From: Pseudomonas sp. DG56-2
GTDB taxonomy: Bacteria > Pseudomonadota > Gammaproteobacteria > Pseudomonadales > Pseudomonadaceae
NCBI RefSeq assembly: GCF_004803755.1
Contig: NZ_CP032311.1
Span: 4,418,501-4,482,500, forward strand
Length of the DNA: 64,000 nt
Reading direction: 5' to 3'
Shown here piece by piece: positions 29,835 to 36,653 of this stretch. Numbering within the stretch: position 1 is the stretch's first letter; the number at the start of each line of letters is the position of its first letter. The position numbers and the translations under genes are program-made. The notes under the pieces are model-generated. The model was not told the origin of the DNA, did not search any database, and saw only the letters and a program-made list of their open reading frames with translations.

Positions 29835-30287
29835 ATGAGCAATGTAAAAAAATCAAAACTTAGAACTCGCGACAAACGTTTTACCTTACGTGTTTCTCAA
29901 AAAGAAAAAGACACACTACTCGCCGCAATGGCTGCGTCTCGTACAGCGTCAGTTGCTGATCTCGTAATGAACTGCATCAATAACTCCAACGTAATATTAA
30001 TCAATGAGATTGAGAGCTACAGCGACGTTTTTGCTAAAGCTGGCGGACTGGGTAAAAATATAATCAAGGGTCTAAACCTCATTCAGTCCCAACCTGAAAA
30101 ACTTCAAACATTCATAAACTATCTTGAAAAAGACAACAAGAAAAATCTTGCCGCCCTATTGGCGTTTGCGAGTAATCTTGAAAAAGCTGTCAACACATTC
30201 TGCCTCTACGAAGACAATATAAACTGCTCTGCAGATTTGACCCTTAAAGATTTCATAAAAACTAAGAATAAGGGGCAAAAAAAATGA
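29835..30287 (+). CDS. MobC-like mobilization accessory protein
   Basis: Small basic protein of 150 residues. The N-terminus (LRTRDKRFTLRVSQKEKDTL) followed by a helix pair (LLAAMAASRTASVADLVMNC) fits the ribbon-helix-helix-like DNA-binding part of MobC relaxosome proteins, which bind oriT and help the relaxase nick. The ATG has AGGAG 7 nt upstream. Its stop overlaps the relaxase ATG (ATGA), as in many mobC-mobA pairs. The C-terminal half is helical without a recognised motif. Confidence 0.7.
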   Translation: MSNVKKSKLRTRDKRFTLRVSQKEKDTLLAAMAASRTASVADLVMNCINNSNVILINEIESYSDVFAKAGGLGKNIIKGLNLIQSQPEKLQTFINYLEKDNKKNLAALLAFASNLEKAVNTFCLYEDNINCSADLTLKDFIKTKNKGQKK

Positions 30288-31846
30288 TTAACAAAATGAA
30301 AATCAGAACCGGCGGCTATAAAAACGGAGTCGCAAACTCGGCAAAGTATCTTTTGAAAACAGAACCCGAAGGCGATTCAATTGATTGCTCAATTGAACGC
30401 CTTGAGGGTGAATCAAATCAGGCATACGCGAATCGCATAGAAAAAATCTTTGAAAGTGCTCGCGTTCCAAATCAAAAGAATCTCTACCAGCACACTGCTT
30501 TGGCTTTCCACCCTACCGATGGTGAGAAGCTAACAGACGCTCAAATGATCGACATTGCGAAAGAAGTCTATTTAAAAAACGGGCTTGGAGAAAACCGCCA
30601 TTACCTTTTTGTTGTCGAGAGAAATACAGATCACCCACACGTTCACGCCTTATTACACTTGACCGACCTTCACGCCAACCGCGTTAACAACAAATTTATC
30701 AAATACAACCCGATCCTTGAAAAGCTCGAAAACAAATATGGCCTGTATAACCTGCACAGAACTCCAACACTAACAAATACCAAACCGAGCAATGAGAAGC
30801 TATCAGAAAGAAATCTAAAAAATGATTTCAGAGAGGAGCTAAAAGCAATTCTGGAAAGAGCTTTAACAGCTTCCGAATTCTTAATCCTTATTGACGGTGC
30901 AGGACTCAACATCACTCACAACAGCAACGAATCCTATTCACTTACGAAGAACGGTCAAACCTTCAAGGCTTCCGATCTAGGCCTCTCTTACAAGGCACTA
31001 AAAGGCCGTCTTGGCTACGATCCTAATTTTTCCGCTACTTTGGTATCGCTCCACAAAGAAAAGCCCCGCATGCATGACTTTGGAGCTCTTGTTGGAGCTA
31101 CCAGCGAGATCCAAAATAGAAAAAAAAGACACAGAACGCTAGATCTGAATTTTGACACACGCGACGATAATTCCTACCGCTACAAAGACTCAGAAAGAAT
31201 CGCTTTTGAGTACGATAAATCAGGCGGTAAGGTTTCGTTCCAAAGCTCTAACAGAATGGCTATTAAAGCAGGTTTACAACGATTGATAGACGATATGAAG
31301 CCCGGCCCTATTTACATATCAGGTACAGACGCTTTTAAAAAGAATGCTTGGATTGAGTTTCATATGATGAATCTAGAAAAAAAAGGCTACTCAATCAGCG
31401 GCTACAGACCGACTGCAGCCGATCATGCAGCCCTGAAAAAACTAAAAGAAGAGCAAGAAGCACGTTACGGCAAAAAACAAGATGATTCATTGACAATCGA
31501 TCAAGCTCAACAACAAATAACAGACTTGATTGATGCTCACGATAAGAATCACGGTTCAAACTCAAAACTTAAAGCATTTGATGAAAGCAGCTATAAAGAA
31601 AATAGACGTTTAGAAGAAATGTACGGCAAGGGATTTACAAGTGTGAGCGATGAGAAAACCCTCTATGAGTCGACTCAAAAGCTTCTGGAAAAAGTCAAAG
31701 ACAAAGAAGCTGCTGAAAAGTTTAAAGCCGAAATGAGCGAGTTGATCAAGATGGAAAAAGAGCGTGCTGAGAAAGCAAAGAGTGACAAAGCACTAGGGCA
31801 ATACGAAAATCAGAAACGCAACAAACCCAAGTACAAACCAAAATAA
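30284..31846 (+). CDS. Relaxase/mobilization nuclease (MobA-like)
   Basis: DNA-nicking protein of 520 residues expected to cut oriT and lead the strand into a helper secretion system. The three-histidine metal motif is visible as DHPHVHALLHL (about residues 111-121), preceded by TALAFHPTDGEKLTDAQMI near residue 70, both typical of MOBP/MOBQ relaxases. The catalytic tyrosine is probably in the N-terminal part (KNLYQHTAL). The last 150 residues are highly charged and helical (many Lys/Glu), likely a coiled coil. It overlaps the mobC-like gene by 4 bases and ends at a bidirectional terminator. Confidence 0.85.
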   Translation: MINKMKIRTGGYKNGVANSAKYLLKTEPEGDSIDCSIERLEGESNQAYANRIEKIFESARVPNQKNLYQHTALAFHPTDGEKLTDAQMIDIAKEVYLKNGLGENRHYLFVVERNTDHPHVHALLHLTDLHANRVNNKFIKYNPILEKLENKYGLYNLHRTPTLTNTKPSNEKLSERNLKNDFREELKAILERALTASEFLILIDGAGLNITHNSNESYSLTKNGQTFKASDLGLSYKALKGRLGYDPNFSATLVSLHKEKPRMHDFGALVGATSEIQNRKKRHRTLDLNFDTRDDNSYRYKDSERIAFEYDKSGGKVSFQSSNRMAIKAGLQRLIDDMKPGPIYISGTDAFKKNAWIEFHMMNLEKKGYSISGYRPTAADHAALKKLKEEQEARYGKKQDDSLTIDQAQQQITDLIDAHDKNHGSNSKLKAFDESSYKENRRLEEMYGKGFTSVSDEKTLYESTQKLLEKVKDKEAAEKFKAEMSELIKMEKERAEKAKSDKALGQYENQKRNKPKYKPK

Positions 31847-31862
31847 ACGCCATTTGGCGTTT
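31845..31862. terminator. Bidirectional terminator between relaxase and rep operons
   Basis: AAACGCC-ATTT-GGCGTTT forms a 7-bp hairpin with T-rich flanks on both strands, placed between convergent genes whose stops are 15 bp apart. Confidence 0.75.
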
Positions 31863-32323
31863 TATTTGTCGTAAAACTCAGCTTTAACCGAAGCTCCTAC
31901 AGGTGTGTCAAACGGTATCATTATCGTATTCTGGCACCAAAAAAATATTACATTCACACCATGTTGATCGTAGTACGTTTTTTCGGGAGAGCAAACCAAC
32001 CCGTTGACCTTAATTTTTGTCGTCCTGTCTATTTTATCGTCGTATGGAATCGAAATTTGAATATCCGGGATTACTCCACTGAAATTTTTCGATTGAACTA
32101 TTTGCGGGATTCCATTTGGATTCCCAGAAAGCCAAGGTTGTATATTCTCGTCAATCGTCCAATTTTCAGTAGCCAACAATATTGGCTCATCGTCTTCTAT
32201 AGGAGGTTCCACTACCTTCGCAAACAAGCTGCTCTCTAAAGGTATTTTCACTAAATATTCAGCATTAACAGAATGTAAAAAAAAAGTAGATACTACAGCT
32301 AAGAATAAAATTGACCTCTTCAT
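31862..32323 (-). CDS. Exported protein of unknown function, last gene of the rep operon
   Basis: Protein of 153 residues with a clear signal peptide (MKRSILFLAVVSTFFLHSVN, cut after NAE). The mature part has two cysteines (LVCSPEK and FFWCQNT) that may form a disulfide, and a beta-rich C-terminus. I do not recognise the family. Its ATG overlaps the stop of a 50-residue hydrophobic gene. It is the sixth gene in the operon headed by the Rep-like initiator, next to other secreted and membrane proteins, so a cell-envelope role linked to transfer or exclusion is possible but unproven. Confidence 0.65.
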   Translation of the reverse strand: MKRSILFLAVVSTFFLHSVNAEYLVKIPLESSLFAKVVEPPIEDDEPILLATENWTIDENIQPWLSGNPNGIPQIVQSKNFSGVIPDIQISIPYDDKIDRTTKIKVNGLVCSPEKTYYDQHGVNVIFFWCQNTIMIPFDTPVGASVKAEFYDK

Positions 32324-32472
32324 TCGCCCACCTTTGCTTTTGAATTATTATTGACCAGCTCAAAAGCAGCGAAAGACCCTAACGCTAAAAATGAGCATAG
32401 CAATAGAGAGAACTCGTGCGTTACAGAAATTGTTGCTGTAGCGATTATTATTACCGTGTAAACATTATTCAT
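32320..32472 (-). CDS. Small hydrophobic membrane protein (50 aa)
   Basis: A 50-residue reading frame (MNNVYTVIIIATATISVTHE at the start, then a second hydrophobic stretch FSLLLCSFLALGSFAAFELV and a polar tail). GAGG lies 7 nt before the ATG. Its TGA overlaps the ATG of the next gene (ATGA), and it fills the otherwise unexplained gap in an operon where all neighbours overlap or nearly touch. Two short transmembrane helices are likely. No family is recognised. Confidence 0.6.
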   Translation of the reverse strand: MNNVYTVIIIATATISVTHEFSLLLCSFLALGSFAAFELVNNNSKAKVGE

Positions 32473-32514
32473 ATATCCTCATCATTATTTTTTTAATTTA
32501 TTCGTTCGCACATT

Positions 32515-33060
32515 TCAATACATAGGCTGTGCATCCCCCCAAAACTCATATTCAAGCTCGGCTGCTTTGCGATTCCTTTCTGGCCCTCTTTCCGTAGTTT
32601 TAACAATTTCGTCTTGCCTCAATCTATAGTCACAAACTTTTTTTTGGCTAGATGACAAATTGATAACGGCTTCGAATTTATCAATCTGTTCGCACAAATC
32701 AACATCGGCAACAAAGCCTACGACGCACTCACCGGGAGTTTCACTAAAAATAATGTATCCATTTCCTGCCCCCCAATGGACAGGAACTTCGATGAGGCGG
32801 TCTGCGGACATAAGCTTACGAGTAATATTTCCTTCTATTGCATTTCTCATTTCCGTTGCCCTCGAAGATCTCCAACCCGCACACAGGCAGACTTTATAAT
32901 CTGCATCGAAACTCTCTTGTCTTGCTGGCGGTATGTCGCCGTACTCAAGTGCTAGTTCTTCACTTAGTAATTTAGCGTCCAAGCATACTTGATCACTTGC
33001 CACCACGCTGAGTGACCACAAGGTTATTAAACCGGTTAAAATTAATTTAGTTCTATTCAT
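32515..33060 (-). CDS. Exported cysteine-rich protein of unknown function
   Basis: Protein of 181 residues with a signal peptide (MNRTKLILTGLITLWSLSVV, cut after VAS). The mature part has six cysteines, among them DQVCLDAK, YKVCLCAGW, GECVVGF and DLCEQ, suggesting a disulfide-stabilised periplasmic or surface domain. The ATG at 33060 has GAGGGAAAG 4-12 nt upstream and is 10 bp after the TraQ-like stop; a longer start at 33087 would overlap that gene and misplace the signal. I do not recognise the family. Confidence 0.68.
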   Translation of the reverse strand: MNRTKLILTGLITLWSLSVVASDQVCLDAKLLSEELALEYGDIPPARQESFDADYKVCLCAGWRSSRATEMRNAIEGNITRKLMSADRLIEVPVHWGAGNGYIIFSETPGECVVGFVADVDLCEQIDKFEAVINLSSSQKKVCDYRLRQDEIVKTTERGPERNRKAAELEYEFWGDAQPMY

Positions 33061-33070
33061 ACTTTCCCTC

Positions 33071-33742
33071 TTAAAAGTTAACTCCAATTTGTTCTAACGT
33101 GTTGATCGCCATCTGAGCAGTATGGGGTATATCCACTATGAGTGCCGCCGCGATCATGGTAATTATGGGTTTCCCATAACCACCGTCTCGGGAAGAACCG
33201 TTGGCGACCTGCACTAATCCATTCGCTCCGACCAAGAAATAAGTAAATCCGATGATCTGAAACATCCCGATTATTACTTTCACATTATCCACAAATGCGG
33301 TCGCAGCACTCTCGCTGGATTGTTTTTTTATCCTTTCTTTGAGATCACCGGTTACTCCACTCATCTCGTCGCGAAAGCAGTTCTCGTCGATTTTGTTTTG
33401 AGCAATCACGTAGCAAATTTCATCACTGTCGAAAAAAGTGGAGGTAAATACGCTAAACCACGCATCCGTATTCATCATGAACATGCTAGTGAGAACTCCT
33501 ATGTAAACAACAGATATACCGTTTTTATGTCCACTTTCCCCGATCAACTTCATTTTATAGAGAGATACGATGAGCACACCCAACCCAATCATGAAACCCG
33601 TAATTTTTATCGCTGTTAAAATAGCGGTGATCAACTCAACCCTTGCACTCGTTGAATCATCAATGGGAGCGTCTGCAAATACGTAAGAACTGGCTAGAAC
33701 TAGCACAGAAAGAAGAATCGATTTTATTACTCTCTCATACAT
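33071..33742 (-). CDS. TraQ/IcmC(DotE)-like polytopic membrane protein
   Basis: Membrane protein of 223 residues. A signal-like first segment (IKSILLSVLVLASSYVFADA) is followed by hydrophobic segments near residues 40-65, 80-95 and 160-180. The C-terminal segment is ITMIAAALIVDIPHTAQMAI, preceded by GYGKP. The layout (a short periplasmic start, LGVLIVSLYKMKLIGESG, a variable loop with two cysteines and a closing proline-histidine helix) resembles TraQ of IncI plasmids and IcmC/DotE of type IVB secretion. The match is by eye and moderate. If right, a lone T4BSS-type membrane component in a mobilizable element is unusual. It overlaps the preceding gene by 8 bases. Confidence 0.5.
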   Translation of the reverse strand: MYERVIKSILLSVLVLASSYVFADAPIDDSTSARVELITAILTAIKITGFMIGLGVLIVSLYKMKLIGESGHKNGISVVYIGVLTSMFMMNTDAWFSVFTSTFFDSDEICYVIAQNKIDENCFRDEMSGVTGDLKERIKKQSSESAATAFVDNVKVIIGMFQIIGFTYFLVGANGLVQVANGSSRDGGYGKPIITMIAAALIVDIPHTAQMAINTLEQIGVNF

Positions 33743-34136
33743 TGTTTTCCTGATCGATATTGTTCGGTATTTTTCGGCTCAGTACTCTCTCTAAATCCTT
33801 TTCAATTTCTTGTAGTAATGTCTCTACCGCCTTCATTGCTTTACTGTGATCTATTTCATCTACACTGACCGGCGTTACAAGACTACTTCCGGAGGTTTTG
33901 TTACTCTCCCTGAGCCTGTGTAGCTCATCAGCGTCAATTGCTGACTGAGCGTGTCTAAGCACGCTGGCTAAATAACCTACATCGCCAGTTGAACGTCCGA
34001 TCTGTAGCCACCGCATGATATACCCTCGAAGCACCTGACTTTTAATCAGAGAGACCAAGCGTTCGATCTGTCCGATAAGACCTTGAGCCGCAGAGGATAT
34101 AAATATTGTTTTCTCAGTGTTATTTTTTATATCCAT
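33735..34136 (-). CDS. Small cytoplasmic protein of unknown function in the rep operon
   Basis: Protein of 133 residues, without signal peptide or membrane segment, largely helical. Arg/Leu-rich helices (LIGQIERLVSLIKSQVLRGY, then YLASVLRHAQSAIDADELHR) and a C-terminal helix ending in ERVLSRKIPNN suggest a DNA- or protein-binding helical bundle. It overlaps the Rep-like gene by 10 bases and the TraQ-like gene by 8, so it should be made together with both. A coupling or partition role is conceivable; no family is recognised. Confidence 0.6.
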   Translation of the reverse strand: MDIKNNTEKTIFISSAAQGLIGQIERLVSLIKSQVLRGYIMRWLQIGRSTGDVGYLASVLRHAQSAIDADELHRLRESNKTSGSSLVTPVSVDEIDHSKAMKAVETLLQEIEKDLERVLSRKIPNNIDQENNV

Positions 34137-35068
34137 TCATCGTCCCCAGTATTTATTATTTTTTTTGGTAGATTCTCAGCCTCAAGGATTTTGATTTTTT
34201 TGGTGCTATTGAAAGCTGAAAGATTCAACTCGGCAGCAGCTCTTTTCTTGCCAAAATCCGAATATAGCGTCTTGTATGTATAGTCAACCAAAAATCTAAT
34301 TGTTGGCCCATTTGCCTTCTCGCCTTTATCTTCTTTAAAGCCGGAAATAAAACCAAGTGCTTGAAGTGCTTTATTTGCGTCTCTAATCTTCATGACAAAT
34401 GTTTTGTTCGGCATCTTTTCAGTAACGGAAAATCTTTTTCTAAGGTCATCAACACTAAAATAATTTGTAGTATTACGTCTATTACAGATATAGAGGATGT
34501 ACAAAATTCTTTGGTACTCATTGGACAAAAGGTTCAACACCCTTCTTGATATCTCATACAGATCTTCAAGCCCGTTAAAAAACTCAATAAACTCCTTACT
34601 TAGACGGACTGAGGTTTTCTTTTTACTAACTTTTCTGTACTCAATAAATTTGAATCCATACCGACTGGTTTCAGCGTCATTTTTCTTGCTATACGAAACA
34701 TCAATAGAACTCAATTTCTCTTCAACAAGATTTAGATAAACCGATTTAAAAAAAGTATCTCTGTGGTTACTTTTGATTTTTAGATAATCGTAAATCTCGA
34801 AATTGTCAAATTCAAACGTATTTGATTTCTTTTCATATGCTTTCTTCATTAAGAAAAGAAACACTTCAAAATCTGTAATTACTGAAAGATTTACAGACTT
34901 CAACTTAATATCTTTAAGCTCACCAAATTTGGCCACAGTAATATGGCTTTCTTGTGACGTAGTGTTTTTTGGAGTAAAGAAGGGCAATGCTAAAAATATT
35001 TTAGGCAAAGAAATAAAGTGCTCCAGCGAGGCAATTCTTCTTTCTTTTCTAGTTATTATATACTCCAT
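34127..35068 (-). CDS. Plasmid-type replication initiator (Rep_3/RepB-like winged-helix protein)
   Basis: Protein of 313 residues with two predicted winged-helix domains. The first includes EFDNFEIYDYLKIKSNHRDT and KTSVRLSKEFIEFFNGL, the second LNLLSNEYQRILYILYICNR and FSVDDLRKRFSVTEKMPNKT. This order matches iteron-binding initiators of theta-replicating plasmids. Three iteron-like repeats lie upstream of its start, in an A+T-rich stretch. The element could therefore replicate after excision. It is the first gene of a six-gene operon. The family assignment is from layout rather than exact motif. Confidence 0.65.
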   Translation of the reverse strand: MEYIITRKERRIASLEHFISLPKIFLALPFFTPKNTTSQESHITVAKFGELKDIKLKSVNLSVITDFEVFLFLMKKAYEKKSNTFEFDNFEIYDYLKIKSNHRDTFFKSVYLNLVEEKLSSIDVSYSKKNDAETSRYGFKFIEYRKVSKKKTSVRLSKEFIEFFNGLEDLYEISRRVLNLLSNEYQRILYILYICNRRNTTNYFSVDDLRKRFSVTEKMPNKTFVMKIRDANKALQALGFISGFKEDKGEKANGPTIRFLVDYTYKTLYSDFGKKRAAAELNLSAFNSTKKIKILEAENLPKKIINTGDDEWI

Positions 35069-35268
35069 AGTTATTTAAATCCTCGTTTAATAAATATATT
35101 GAATCATATATTTATAGCTTTTCAATAGATGCTGGCAAAATATTTACATAAATCATTAACCACTATCAAACGCCTCTCTGTTATTTCCATTACTAAAAGG
35201 GAAATACAACAATGTTTACGGCAAACATTAACCGTACACCTACTATTTTTACGGCAAACATTAACCGC
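35069..35268. other. Candidate replication origin with iteron-like repeats
   Basis: Three direct copies of a 19-bp sequence lie upstream of rep: 35143-35161 (diverged, 15 of 19 matches), 35215-35233 and 35248-35266 (both TTTACGGCAAACATTAACC). The last two are 33 bp apart, three helical turns. The stretch nearest rep (35069-35142) is strongly A+T-rich and could be the melting region. Confidence 0.55.
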
Positions 35269-35502
35269 GACATTAAGAATTTCCCGATACATAAGGGGTT
35301 ATTCGACCGAAACTCAAAAAGAAAAGATATTTACTTCGTAAATCGATATACAATATATGAACAAAAGAACAAATCCTGGCTGATAAAGGTTAAAAGAACT
35401 GAGGCCCTTTATTTTGACATTACAACCACAAGCCTTATCAGTCAAAATCACCTCAATATATTTCCACCCCATCAAGACAAGTCATCCGACAAGCAAGTCT
35501 AA
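35212..35502 (+). CDS. Possible small basic protein overlapping the iterons
   Basis: Reading frame of 96 residues; AAGGGA is 10 nt before the ATG. Both perfect iterons lie in its first 55 bases, so it begins with a duplicated FTANINR motif that is a by-product of the DNA repeat. The rest is polar and basic (RNSKRKDIYFVNRYTIYEQK). It also spans the first copy of a dispersed 18-bp repeat. It may be a real regulator of replication or a chance frame. Confidence 0.35.
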   Translation: MFTANINRTPTIFTANINRDIKNFPIHKGLFDRNSKRKDIYFVNRYTIYEQKNKSWLIKVKRTEALYFDITTTSLISQNHLNIFPPHQDKSSDKQV

Positions 35503-35861
35503 GTATAGAAAATCGTTTTATTCGTTATATTAATGTATAGCTAAATAGATACAGATCAAACAATCTAACTTAAAAATGCAAGGCCCTTTATTTTGACAAC
35601 TTATTTTTTTTATAAAAACCATCGATTTTGTTTTCCTTTTCTTTATTTATTTTCGAGTTGCGGCATTTCGATTACGGTTCAATAACGGCTTTCGCAAGCC
35701 ATTATTTACATGTCAATAGCAAGTTGAAAATATATTTAGGGTCTGACCTTATTTAAAAATAGGGTTCGATGATAAGAATTATTTTTAAAAAACTTGGCCC
35801 TTTAATTTGACTTCTTGTTTTTTTGTGTTTTCATATAATTAACAACACAAGAAAGGAAAAT
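35503..35861 (+). other. A+T-rich non-coding stretch upstream of an unknown gene
   Basis: No gene is seen in these 359 bp. It contains two copies of the dispersed 18-bp repeat and the ribosome site AAAGGA for the next gene. An inverted sequence CCTTATTT-A-AAATAGG near 35748 may be an operator. Confidence 0.4.
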
Positions 35862-36566
35862 ATGATAAATCAAGAAAAGAAATTCAATTTAGCGGAATTA
35901 GCACATGAAGCATATTGTTCGTGCTTTCAGTATGGGATCGATAAAAGCTTTAAAAACGACTTCAAGAACCCATCCAAATTTCTCTTAGTTAGTAGATCAA
36001 ACTCATCCATTGATAACGCCAGCTTTGTTTTTTATGACTATTTCAAATCGATAGAATACGAAAATTCATCTCAAAAGCGAGTCCATCTCTACAACCTCGA
36101 TGAGCATGATTATGACTATTCTTCTATTAGGATTTGCAAAGCGAGAAAATATAAAGCTGTCTCGTCTGCATCTCGAATTCATGAACTGACCACTCACCTT
36201 GCGTCTAATGAGCTAGCGTCAGTTAATAAAGTCGAGATTGATGCTACGATGCGTCTAGCGTTCGATGAGCTTTTACATCCTGACGATTTTTTTAAATTTC
36301 ACGAAGTCAGATACGAATATCGAGTATCAATCTCTCTTGTGAAAAACAGAAAGGTAGTAAAAACGATAAAATGTAATTTAGGTAATTTTACGCTGATACA
36401 GACATTGAAGCCATTTGACTTCAAAGAGACTGAAGGAGAGGAAGTAAAAGCGACTAGGTTGTCACTTTCTAACCCTGTATATCGTATCGCTGATAATGAT
36501 GTGATGGTTACATTTAACGAAAGCAAAAAGAGCTACAGAGAAGTTGTAGATATGTTAAGGATTTGA
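35862..36566 (+). CDS. Unknown cargo protein
   Basis: Cytoplasmic protein of 234 residues from an ATG with AAAGGA 6 nt upstream. No signal peptide, membrane segment or catalytic motif is seen. The middle and C-terminal parts look beta-rich (YRVSISLVKNRKVVKTIKCN, YRIADNDVMVTFNESKKSYR) and the N-terminus is helical. It lies between the third and fourth copies of the dispersed repeat, convergent with the HEPN gene 87 bp away. Its low G+C matches the rest of the element. I do not recognise the family. Confidence 0.6.
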   Translation: MINQEKKFNLAELAHEAYCSCFQYGIDKSFKNDFKNPSKFLLVSRSNSSIDNASFVFYDYFKSIEYENSSQKRVHLYNLDEHDYDYSSIRICKARKYKAVSSASRIHELTTHLASNELASVNKVEIDATMRLAFDELLHPDDFFKFHEVRYEYRVSISLVKNRKVVKTIKCNLGNFTLIQTLKPFDFKETEGEEVKATRLSLSNPVYRIADNDVMVTFNESKKSYREVVDMLRI

Positions 36567-36653
36567 AATAGCCTATGATGGCGATTTCGGTCAATTTTCC
36601 GTTTTCGTCCTTATATCGATTATTCCTCCAAGGCCCTTTATTTTGAGCTGTCT

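Larger units (their letters stand above)
35402..36648 (+). repeat. Dispersed 18-bp repeat AGGCCCTTTATTTTGACA, four copies
   Basis: Copies in one orientation at 35402-35419 and 35581-35598 (both perfect), 35795-35812 (TGGCCCTTTAATTTGACT) and 36631-36648 (AGGCCCTTTATTTTGAGC). The first two end in TTGACA, like a -35 box. The last two bracket the gene at 35862-36566. They may be promoter modules, protein-binding sites or recombination seams between cargo genes. Confidence 0.6.

Noticed and set aside
35402..36648. CRISPR array suggested by repeated 18-mers
   Set aside because: Spacing is irregular (179, 214 and 836 bp), only four copies exist and no cas gene is present.
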